From Pantoea eucalypti (GTDB taxonomy: Bacteria; Pseudomonadota; Gammaproteobacteria; Enterobacterales; Enterobacteriaceae): a stretch of 64,000 bases of DNA. The position numbers and the translations under genes were made by a program. The stretch covers positions 1,302,001 to 1,366,000 of the forward strand of contig NZ_CP045720.1 of assembly GCF_009646115.1 (NCBI RefSeq), read 5' to 3'. The number at the start of each line of letters is the position of its first letter. The first letter of the stretch is position 1. The notes beneath the pieces are model-generated. The model saw only the letters and a list, made by a program, of their open reading frames with translations, searched no databases and was not told the origin of the DNA. Of the stretch, positions 20,085 through 27,293 are shown one piece after another.

Positions 20085-22370
20085 TTAGATTTTACAGGCG
20101 CCGCTCTCGCAGCCATCATCCTGGATAGAAGGTGCCAGGTCATCCTGCGCATCTTCCGCACCGTCACGGGTGTTCTGATAGTAGAGCGTTTTCACGCCAA
20201 ACTTGTACGCGGTCAGCAGATCTTTCAGCAGCTGTTTCATCGGCACTTTACCGTTAGTAAAGCGTGATGGATCGTAGTTGGTGTTAGACGAAATCGCCTG
20301 GTCGATGAATTTCTGCATCAGGCCCACCAGTTGCAGGTAACCATCGTTGTTCGGCATTTCCCACAGCAGTTCGTACTGATCTTTCAGACGCTCATACTCC
20401 GGCACCACCTGACGCAGGATGCCATCTTTCGATGCTTTGATGCTGATGTGACCGCGTGGTGGCTCGATGCCGTTGGTGGCATTGGAGATCTGCGACGAGG
20501 TCTCAGACGGCATCAGCGCAGACAGGGTCGAGTTACGCAGGCCGTGCGTTTTGATCTCTTCACGCAGGCTCTCCCAGTCGAGATGCAGCGGTTCGTTGCT
20601 GATCGCGTCCAGATCTTTCTTGTAGGTGTCGATCGGCATGATGCCCTGCGCATAGGTGGTTTCATTGAACCACGGGCAGGCACCTTGCTCTTTCGCCAGC
20701 TCATTGGACGCTTTCAGCAGGTAATACTGAATGGCTTCAAAGGTTTTGTGCGTCAGGCCATTGGCGCTGCCATCGGAGTAGCGCACACCGTGCTTCGCCA
20801 GATAGTAAGCGTAGTTGATCACGCCAATACCCAGGGTACGACGACCCATTGCGCCACGCTGGGCAGCCGGAATCGGGTAATCCTGATAATCGAGCAGCGC
20901 ATCGAGCGCACGAACGGCGAGGGTAGCCAGCTCTTCCAGATCGTCGAGGCTTTCGATGGCGCCAAGGTTGAACGCAGAAAGCGTACACAGTGCAATCTCA
21001 CCGTTTTCGTCGTTAACATCTTCCAGCGGTTTGGTCGGCAGGGCGATTTCCAGGCAGAGGTTAGACTGGCGAACCGGGGCGATGCGCGGATCAAACGGGC
21101 TGTGAGTGTTGCAGTGATCGACGTTCTGAATGTAGATACGGCCGGTTGAAGCACGTTCCTGCATCATCAGCGAGAAGAGATCGACCGCTTTAACACGCTG
21201 CTTACGGATGCTCTGATCCTGCTCATATTTGGTGTAGAGACGTTCGAACTCATCCTGATCGGCGAAGAACGCATCATACAGGCCTGGCACGTCAGACGGG
21301 CTGAACAGGGTGATATCTTCGCCTTTCAGCAGGCGCTGATACATCAGCTTGTTGAGCTGTACACCGTAGTCCATGTGACGCACGCGGTTGCCTTCAACAC
21401 CACGGTTGTTTTTCAGCACCAGCAGGCTTTCGATTTCCAGATGCCACATCGGGTAGAACAGCGTCGCTGCACCGCCACGCACGCCGCCCTGAGAACAGGA
21501 CTTCACCGCAGTCTGGAAATGCTTGTAGAACGGGATACAGCCGGTGTGGAACGCTTCACCGCCGCGAATCGGGCTGCCCAGCGCACGGATACGACCGGCG
21601 TTGATGCCGATACCAGCACGCTGAGAAACATATTTCACAATCGCGCTTGAGGTGGCGTTGATGGAGTCCAGGCTGTCGCCGCACTCGATCAGCACACAGG
21701 AGCTGAACTGACGCGTCGGGGTTCGCACACCTGACATGATTGGCGTCGGCAGCGAGATTTTAAACGTTGAGATCGCATCATAGAAACGCTTGATGTAATC
21801 CATACGCGTATCGCGCGGGTAGCCAGAGAAGAGGCAGGCCGCGACCAGAATGTAGAGGAACTGCGCACTCTCGTAGATTTCACCCGAGACGCGGTTCTGC
21901 ACCAGATATTTGCCTTCCAGCTGCTTCACGGCGGCATAGGAGAAGTTCATGTCTCGCCAGTGGTCGAGGAACTCGTCCATCTGCGCGAATTCTTCCTGGC
22001 TGTAATCTTCCAGCAGGTGGCGATCATATTTGCCCATGTCGACCATCTTAACGACCTGATCATAAAGCTTCGGCGGCTCAAACTGACCATACGCTTTTTT
22101 GCGCAGGTGGAAGATCGCCAGGCGGGCAGCCAGGTACTGATAGTCAGGGGCATCGCGAGAGATGAGGTCTGCTGCGGCCTTGATGATAGTCTCATGAATG
22201 TCAGACGTTCTGATTCCATCATAGAACTGAATGTGAGAGCGCAGTTCCACCTGTGACACTGAGACGTTGTTCAGCCCTTCAGCTGCCCAGTCCAGCACAC
22301 GGTGAATTTTATCGAGATCAATGCGCTCCTGGCGGCCATCGCGTTTAGTAACGAGCAGACTCTGGTTCAT
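20085..22370 (-). CDS. nrdA: Ribonucleoside-diphosphate reductase 1, alpha subunit
   Basis: 761 residues, identical in length to E. coli R1. It reduces ribonucleoside diphosphates to deoxy forms. The N-terminal ATP cone (KRDGRQERIDLDKIHRVLDW) is the overall activity switch. The thiyl-radical cysteine lies in SNLCLEIALPTKPL (Asn437, Cys439, Glu441 by E. coli numbering). The C-terminal DGCESGACKI holds the cysteine pair that passes reducing power from thioredoxin or glutaredoxin. Regulatory DnaA and probable NrdR sites precede it. Confidence 0.98.
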   Translation of the reverse strand: MNQSLLVTKRDGRQERIDLDKIHRVLDWAAEGLNNVSVSQVELRSHIQFYDGIRTSDIHETIIKAAADLISRDAPDYQYLAARLAIFHLRKKAYGQFEPPKLYDQVVKMVDMGKYDRHLLEDYSQEEFAQMDEFLDHWRDMNFSYAAVKQLEGKYLVQNRVSGEIYESAQFLYILVAACLFSGYPRDTRMDYIKRFYDAISTFKISLPTPIMSGVRTPTRQFSSCVLIECGDSLDSINATSSAIVKYVSQRAGIGINAGRIRALGSPIRGGEAFHTGCIPFYKHFQTAVKSCSQGGVRGGAATLFYPMWHLEIESLLVLKNNRGVEGNRVRHMDYGVQLNKLMYQRLLKGEDITLFSPSDVPGLYDAFFADQDEFERLYTKYEQDQSIRKQRVKAVDLFSLMMQERASTGRIYIQNVDHCNTHSPFDPRIAPVRQSNLCLEIALPTKPLEDVNDENGEIALCTLSAFNLGAIESLDDLEELATLAVRALDALLDYQDYPIPAAQRGAMGRRTLGIGVINYAYYLAKHGVRYSDGSANGLTHKTFEAIQYYLLKASNELAKEQGACPWFNETTYAQGIMPIDTYKKDLDAISNEPLHLDWESLREEIKTHGLRNSTLSALMPSETSSQISNATNGIEPPRGHISIKASKDGILRQVVPEYERLKDQYELLWEMPNNDGYLQLVGLMQKFIDQAISSNTNYDPSRFTNGKVPMKQLLKDLLTAYKFGVKTLYYQNTRDGAEDAQDDLAPSIQDDGCESGACKI

Positions 22371-22421
22371 GTCGCGTATTTACCTTTGCGTGAGTATCCA
22401 AAAATTAAAAGAAATCCCGGT

Positions 22422-22460
22422 TTATACACAGCCTATTCATTGTGAATAATGTGTGGATAA
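22422..22460. promoter_or_regulatory. Cluster of three DnaA boxes upstream of nrdA
   Basis: Three perfect matches to TTATNCACA lie within 39 bp: TTATACACA at 22422-22430 (plus strand), TTATTCACA at 22441-22449 and TTATCCACA at 22452-22460 (both minus strand). DnaA control of nrdAB through boxes at this position is established in E. coli, so a similar link between replication initiation and dNTP supply is likely here. Confidence 0.85.
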
Positions 22461-22508
22461 ACACTACATCTAGGGGGTGAAGAGAAAAGTCATAACTACA
22501 TGGGGGCA
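22461..22508. promoter_or_regulatory. Probable tandem NrdR boxes upstream of nrdA
   Basis: ACACTACATCTAGGGG (22461-22476) and TAACTACATGGGGGCA (22493-22508) share the core ACTACAT and are spaced 32 bp apart, about three helical turns. NrdR operators upstream of nrd genes are typically paired 16-bp palindromes with consensus ACACWATATATWGTGT and this spacing. The match is partial, especially in the second box, so this is a likely rather than certain call. The first box directly abuts the DnaA box cluster. Confidence 0.6.
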
Positions 22509-22837
22509 TATTTTAGTATTTTACGGCCGCTTAACAAGAGCAAAAAATGATGGCTGGAGGGGTTGTAATTCTTGCGAAATTTCTTAGCCCACGCCTTGTA
22601 AGGCCTGGCAACATGTCAACCGGATCACACTTTTTTTTCTTATTATGATCGGGCGCGTGTTTCTTATTCAATCCTCAGGATTCAGCCAGAAAAGGGATGA
22701 AAAATGGATAAAAGCCGCTAGCAGGGGGCCGCGACGTTGAGCGGATGCGGGCATGGCTGACGTAACCTATTGGCAGCCATCGGAATGCCTGCCACCAGGC
22801 GAGGGCAGTGACCGCTCTGACAGGAAGAGCAGGCAGA
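22509..22837. other. Non-coding gap between nrdA and ubiG
   Basis: This stretch contains the distal nrdA upstream region and about 300 bp with no supportable gene. In E. coli this gap can hold yfaL, which is absent here. A long T/A-rich run near 22630-22645 and a purine-rich run near 22690-22705 are the only notable features. Short frames here lack coding character. Confidence 0.5.
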
Positions 22838-22839
22838 GG

Positions 22840-22869
22840 AAAAAGTGCCCGCCCGGATTCAGGCGGGCA
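22840..22869 (-). terminator. Intrinsic terminator of ubiG
   Basis: Read on the minus strand, the stem tgcccgcc/ggcgggca (22846-22853 and 22862-22869) is followed by a T tract (A residues at 22840-22844 on plus). It lies just downstream of the ubiG stop. Confidence 0.85.
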
Positions 22870-22875
22870 GATGAC

Positions 22876-23601
22876 TTAACCCGCGTGGTGAGTGTGCACC
22901 ATATAATTCACATCAGTGCCGGGCGCCAGTTTGAAGCGGTTGGTCACCGGGTTGTAATGCAGGCCAATAATGTGGCGTTCACGCAGGGGCGTTTCATCGA
23001 CCCAGCCCAGCAGTTCGGATGGGCGGATGAATTTCTTCACATCATGGGTGCCGCGCGGCAACATGCGCAGCACATATTCCGCGCCGAAAATCGCCAGCAG
23101 CCAGGCCTTTGGATTGCGGTTCAGCGTTGAGAAAAAGACTTCGCCGCCGGGCTTGACCAGCTTCGCACAGGCGTGAATCACCGAGCGCGGATCCGGCACG
23201 TGCTCCAGCATCTCCATACATGTCACCACATCATACTTTCCGGCGTTCTGATCGGCATGCTCTTCAACGGTCTGTTGCACATAGTCCAGCGTCACGCCGC
23301 TCTCCAGAGCATGCAGGCGCGCCACGGCCAGCGGTTCCGCACCCATATCCAGACCGGTCACGACGGCGCCTTCACGCGCCATGCTTTCGGATAAAATGCC
23401 GCCGCCGCATCCGACGTCGAGCACGGTTTTACCGAACAGACCGTTGCTGTGCTGCGCGATGTAGCCCAGGCGCAGCGGGTTGATACGGTGCAACGGTTTA
23501 AATTCACCCTCCAGATCCCACCAGCGCGAGGCAACGGCCTCAAACTTGGCAATTTCCTGCGCATCGACGTTATGCTGATGATTCTGCGGTTGTGCATTCA
23601 T
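22876..23601 (-). CDS. ubiG: Ubiquinone biosynthesis O-methyltransferase UbiG
   Basis: 241 residues (E. coli 240). It is a class I SAM-dependent methyltransferase that carries out both O-methylations of the ubiquinone ring and acts with peripheral Ubi proteins at the membrane. The SAM-binding motif [15 protein letters not shown] lies near residue 61, followed by [11 protein letters not shown] (acidic residue contacting the ribose), and [11 protein letters not shown] further on. It is monocistronic, ends at its own terminator, and is divergent from gyrA across 177 bp. Confidence 0.97.
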   Translation of the reverse strand: MNAQPQNHQHNVDAQEIAKFEAVASRWWDLEGEFKPLHRINPLRLGYIAQHSNGLFGKTVLDVGCGGGILSESMAREGAVVTGLDMGAEPLAVARLHALESGVTLDYVQQTVEEHADQNAGKYDVVTCMEMLEHVPDPRSVIHACAKLVKPGGEVFFSTLNRNPKAWLLAIFGAEYVLRMLPRGTHDVKKFIRPSELLGWVDETPLRERHIIGLHYNPVTNRFKLAPGTDVNYMVHTHHAG

Positions 23602-23704
23602 TGAATCGTAACTCCTGACAAAATGTGCCCACAGTATAAACGCTTAACCGCAGTTGGCACACCTTTCAGGGGCAATGAAAAGCGGGGGAAATCGGTGGTT
23701 AACG

Positions 23705-23733
23705 TTCACCAGAGCATTGCAGTGTGATATACT
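23705..23733 (+). promoter_or_regulatory. Candidate sigma-70 promoter for gyrA
   Basis: TTCACC (23705-23710) and TATACT (23728-23733) are separated by 17 bp, with a TG two bases before the -10. They lie 45 bases before the gyrA start. The match is good at -10 and moderate at -35. In E. coli the gyrA promoter is activated by DNA relaxation; the -10 region is the part thought to matter. Confidence 0.5.
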
Positions 23734-23778
23734 TTCGCACCTTTAAAATCCGGGATTAAGTAGAGGGATAGCGGCTCC

Positions 23779-26451
23779 ATGAGCGACCTTGCGAGAGAAA
23801 TTACACCGGTCAATATCGAAGAAGAATTAAAAAATTCTTACCTCGGTTACGCCATGTCGGTCATCGTTGGCCGAGCTTTACCCGATGTGCGTGATGGCCT
23901 GAAGCCGGTTCACCGTCGCGTTCTTTTTGCGATGAGTGTACTGGGTAACGACTGGAACAAACCCTATAAAAAATCTGCCCGCGTCGTCGGTGACGTTATC
24001 GGTAAATATCACCCGCATGGTGATTCCGCCGTTTACGACACCATTGTACGTATGGCCCAGCCTTTCTCCCTGCGTTACATGCTGGTGGACGGACAAGGCA
24101 ACTTCGGTTCCATCGACGGCGACTCCGCCGCGGCGATGCGTTATACCGAAATTCGCATGTCGAAAATTGCCCACGACCTGTTAGCTGACCTGGAAAAAGA
24201 GACCGTCGATTTCGTCCCGAACTATGACGGCACTGAGCAGATCCCTGAAGTTCTGCCAACCAAAATCCCTAACCTGCTGGTGAACGGTTCTTCCGGTATC
24301 GCTGTGGGTATGGCAACCAACATTCCACCGCATAACCTGCGTGAAGTGATTAACGGCTGCCTGGCATATATTGAAAATGAAGACATCAGCATCGAAGAGC
24401 TGATGGAGCACATTCCGGGGCCAGATTTCCCGACAGCCGCCATCATCAATGGTCGCCGTGGTATTGAAGAAGCGTACCGCACCGGTCGCGGTAAAATTTA
24501 TATCCGTGCGCGTGGCGAAGTGGAAGCCGATGCGAAAACGGGCCGCGAGACCATCATCATTCATGAGCTTCCGTATCAGGTTAACAAAGCACGCCTGATT
24601 GAGAAGATTGCGGAGCTGGTGAAAGAGAAGCGCGTTGAAGGCATCAGCGCACTGCGCGATGAGTCTGATAAAGACGGCATGCGTATCGTGATTGAGATCA
24701 AGCGCGATGCCGTCGGCGAAGTGGTTCTGAATAATCTCTATTCACTGACCCAGCTGCAGACCTCTTTTGGTATCAATATGGTGGCGCTGCATCAGGGCCA
24801 GCCAAAGATTATGGCACTGAAGGAGATTCTGGACGCCTTCGTTCGCCATCGTCGTGAAGTCGTGACGCGTCGTACTATTTTCGAACTGCGTAAAGCCCGT
24901 GACCGTGCGCATATTCTGGAAGGTCTGGCGATTGCGCTGGCGAATATCGATCCGATTATTGAGCTTATTCGTCGTGCACCTAACCCGGCAGAAGCGAAAG
25001 CGGGTCTGATTGCGCAGGCGTGGGATCTGGGTAATGTGTCAGCGATGCTGGAACGTGCGGGCGACGATGCCGCTCGTCCGGAGTGGCTGGATCCGCAGTA
25101 CGGCATCCGTGACGGTCAGTACTATCTGACCGAGCAGCAGGCTCAGGCGATTCTGGATCTGCGTCTGCAGAAACTGACCGGTCTTGAGCACGAGAAGCTG
25201 CTGGATGAGTATAAAGGTCTGCTGGAGCAGATCGCAGAGCTGTTGCGCATTCTGTCTGACGCCGATCGTCTGATGGAAGTGATTCGCGAAGAGCTGGAGC
25301 TGATGCGTGATCAGTTCGGCGATGAGCGTCGCACAGAGATTACTGCCAATACCGCTGATATTAATATCGAAGACCTGATCAATCAGGAAGATGTTGTGGT
25401 GACATTGTCGCATCAGGGCTACGTGAAGTATCAGCCGCTGACCGATTATGAAGCGCAGCGTCGTGGTGGTAAAGGCAAGTCAGCCGCACGTATTAAAGAA
25501 GAGGACTTCATTGATCGTCTGCTGGTGGCCAATACCCATGACACGATTCTCTGCTTCTCAAGCCGTGGTCGTCTCTACTGGATGAAGGTTTATCAGTTGC
25601 CGGAAGCGAGTCGTGGTGCGCGGGGACGTCCGATCGTGAACCTGCTGCCGCTGGAAGCCAACGAGCGTATTACAGCGATTCTGCCGGTACGTGAGTATAC
25701 CGAAGGCTTCAATATCTTTATGGCGACCGCGCTGGGAACCGTGAAGAAGACCGCGCTGAAAGAGTTCAGCCGTCCGCGCAGCGCCGGTATTATTGCCGTG
25801 AACCTGCGTGACGATGATGAGCTGATCGGTGTGGCGCTGACCAATGGTAATGACGAAGCGATGCTGTTCTCAGCGGCCGGTAAAGTGGTGCGCTTTGCAG
25901 AAACCGCAGTCCGTGCGATGGGTCGTACTGCCTCTGGCGTTCGCGGCATCAGGCTGGCTGAAGGCGATCGTGTGGTCTCGCTAATTGTACCGCGTGAAGA
26001 GGGTGCAATTATGACCGTGACCCAGAATGGTTACGGTAAGCGTACTGCCAACAGCGAATACCCGACCAAGTCGCGTGCGACGCAGGGTGTTATTTCTATC
26101 AAAGTGACCGAACGTAATGGTCCGGTGATTGGCGCGGTTCAGGTTGTCGATGGCGATCAGATTATGATGATCACCGATGCTGGTACGCTGGTGCGTACCC
26201 GCGTGTCAGAAGTGAGCGTCGTGGGTCGTAATACCCAGGGTGTGATTCTGATTCGTACCGCAGAGGATGAGAACGTGGTCGGTCTGCAGCGTGTTGCCGA
26301 GCCGGTTGAAGAAGAAGAGCTGGATTCAATCGACGGTAGCGTAGCGGAAGGCGAGGATGATATCGCGCCAGAAGCAGAGATCGACGATGAAGAGATTGCA
26401 CCGGAAGCGGATGCAGAAGACGAAGACGACGCGGCTGAAGACGAAGAATAA
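23779..26451 (+). CDS. gyrA: DNA gyrase subunit A
   Basis: 890 residues, 15 more than E. coli GyrA (875), the excess being in the acidic C-terminal tail. The N-terminal breakage-reunion domain has the catalytic Tyr122 in [10 protein letters not shown]. The quinolone-resistance region [11 protein letters not shown] carries the wild-type Ser83 and Asp87. The C-terminal DNA-wrapping beta-pinwheel contains the GyrA box QRRGGKG near residue 560. The tail after residue 840 is strongly Glu/Asp/Ala-rich; in E. coli this tail tunes wrapping and supercoiling. A strong terminator follows. Confidence 0.99.
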   Translation: MSDLAREITPVNIEEELKNSYLGYAMSVIVGRALPDVRDGLKPVHRRVLFAMSVLGNDWNKPYKKSARVVGDVIGKYHPHGDSAVYDTIVRMAQPFSLRYMLVDGQGNFGSIDGDSAAAMRYTEIRMSKIAHDLLADLEKETVDFVPNYDGTEQIPEVLPTKIPNLLVNGSSGIAVGMATNIPPHNLREVINGCLAYIENEDISIEELMEHIPGPDFPTAAIINGRRGIEEAYRTGRGKIYIRARGEVEADAKTGRETIIIHELPYQVNKARLIEKIAELVKEKRVEGISALRDESDKDGMRIVIEIKRDAVGEVVLNNLYSLTQLQTSFGINMVALHQGQPKIMALKEILDAFVRHRREVVTRRTIFELRKARDRAHILEGLAIALANIDPIIELIRRAPNPAEAKAGLIAQAWDLGNVSAMLERAGDDAARPEWLDPQYGIRDGQYYLTEQQAQAILDLRLQKLTGLEHEKLLDEYKGLLEQIAELLRILSDADRLMEVIREELELMRDQFGDERRTEITANTADINIEDLINQEDVVVTLSHQGYVKYQPLTDYEAQRRGGKGKSAARIKEEDFIDRLLVANTHDTILCFSSRGRLYWMKVYQLPEASRGARGRPIVNLLPLEANERITAILPVREYTEGFNIFMATALGTVKKTALKEFSRPRSAGIIAVNLRDDDELIGVALTNGNDEAMLFSAAGKVVRFAETAVRAMGRTASGVRGIRLAEGDRVVSLIVPREEGAIMTVTQNGYGKRTANSEYPTKSRATQGVISIKVTERNGPVIGAVQVVDGDQIMMITDAGTLVRTRVSEVSVVGRNTQGVILIRTAEDENVVGLQRVAEPVEEEELDSIDGSVAEGEDDIAPEAEIDDEEIAPEADAEDEDDAAEDEE

Positions 26452-26482
26452 TTTGTCTGATGTGAGCTGAGGTTCGTTGCAG

Positions 26483-26522
26483 AAACGGCAGGTCAGGGGA
26501 AACCCGGCCTGCCGTTTTTTTT
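26483..26522 (+). terminator. Intrinsic terminator of gyrA
   Basis: A 10-bp stem aaacggcagg/cctgccgttt (26483-26492 and 26508-26517) runs into eight T residues, about 30 bases past the stop. Confidence 0.92.
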
Positions 26523-26582
26523 GATGTGATGGGGAGGATTGCAGGGAGCAGGGAGCTTATGGCTGCGAAATCGGAGCCGTCG

Positions 26583-26684
26583 AAAGACCCGCACTGCCCG
26601 ATCGCAAAGGAATCCCGCATCCCTGCGGATCGGCCACGCCATCCCTGGCGTGGACGCTTTGCTCTTCGGGAAGTGCAGGTCTTT
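26583..26684. repeat. Junction-forming repeat, copy 1
   Basis: Outer arms aaagacccgcactgcccga (26583-26601) and tcgggaagtgcaggtcttt (26666-26684) pair with two mismatches. Inside, gcaaag pairs with ctttgc. Enclosed are two hairpins, ccgca-tccc-tgcgg and ccacgcca-tccc-tggcgtgg, both with a TCCC loop. The fold is a three-way junction. This copy has the most arm mismatches. Confidence 0.8.
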
Positions 26685-26774
26685 CTTGTTGGGGTTGTGG
26701 TGTCGCTTTGTGTGGGTTGCAGGACAGAGGTGGCAGAGGGGCGGGAGCTGGTGGCTGTGAGAGGGGAGCCGTCG

Positions 26775-26876
26775 AAAGGCCCGCACTGCCCGATCGCAAA
26801 GGATTCCCGCATCCCTGCGGATCGGCCACGCCATCCCTGGCGTGGACGCTTTGCTCTTCGGGCAGTGCGGGTCTTT
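26775..26876. repeat. Junction-forming repeat, copy 2
   Basis: Outer arms at 26775-26793 and 26858-26876 pair fully, allowing one G-T pair. The inner hairpins are the same as in copy 1. This is the best-formed of the three. Confidence 0.8.
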
Positions 26877-26965
26877 CTTGTTTGGGCGGCGGCGTCGTTT
26901 TGTGTGGATTGCAGGACAGAGGTGACTGGGTGGGGGAGACGGTGGCTGTCAGTCGGGTGTAGCCG

Positions 26966-27067
26966 AAAGGCCTGCACTGCCCGATTGCAAAGGAGTCCCG
27001 CATCCCTGCGGATCGGCCACGCCATCCCTGGCGTGGACGCTTTGCTCTTCGGGCAGTGCGGGCCTTT
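26966..27067. repeat. Junction-forming repeat, copy 3
   Basis: Outer arms at 26966-26984 and 27049-27067 pair with one G-T pair. Paired-position changes relative to copies 1 and 2 (for example aaagg.../...ccttt against aaaga.../...tcttt) suggest that the stem is maintained. Confidence 0.8.
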
Positions 27068-27293
27068 CTTGTTTAGTCAGCGGCGTCGCTTTTCAATGTT
27101 GTGAGCGTCTGTTTGTTTGAGTGCGCAGAAGCGGCCACTGGATGCTGGAGTTAACGTGTCGCTTTCACTGTCTTAAAAGATTCCCAAACTTTCCGCTAAA
27201 CCTGCGGCTGGCTGGCTTTTTTCGCCCGATAAAGCTAGTGTATGGGCATTAAAAATCGATGATGCGACTAACCTTGCCAACTGCGAGTCACCT

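Larger units (their letters stand above)
26530..27080. repeat. Three tandem copies of a 191-192 bp structured unit
   Basis: Between gyrA and rcsC a unit recurs three times with periods of 192 and 191 bp, including both the structured core and its GT-rich flanks (for example the shared ttgcaggacagaggtg after copies 1 and 2). The cores lie at 26583-26684, 26775-26876 and 26966-27067. Open frames on both strands run through the repeats, but they look like by-products of the repeat period: they have no family resemblance and no ribosome sites. The remaining 27081-27293 presumably carries the rcsC promoter. Confidence 0.85.

Noticed and set aside
24019..24050. Quinolone-resistance substitutions in GyrA
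   Set aside because: Ser83 and Asp87 are both the wild-type residues.
26171..27025. 284-codon minus-strand frame and a 192-codon plus-strand frame across the gyrA-rcsC gap
   Set aside because: Both are made of the three tandem repeats and change little with the repeat period. The translations are low-complexity and Arg/Pro- or Arg/Ser-rich, with no ribosome site. The minus frame also runs into gyrA.
26583..27067. CRISPR array
   Set aside because: The repeats are 191-192 bp apart with conserved flanks, and the units are long and internally structured. There are no short repeats with unique spacers and no cas genes.
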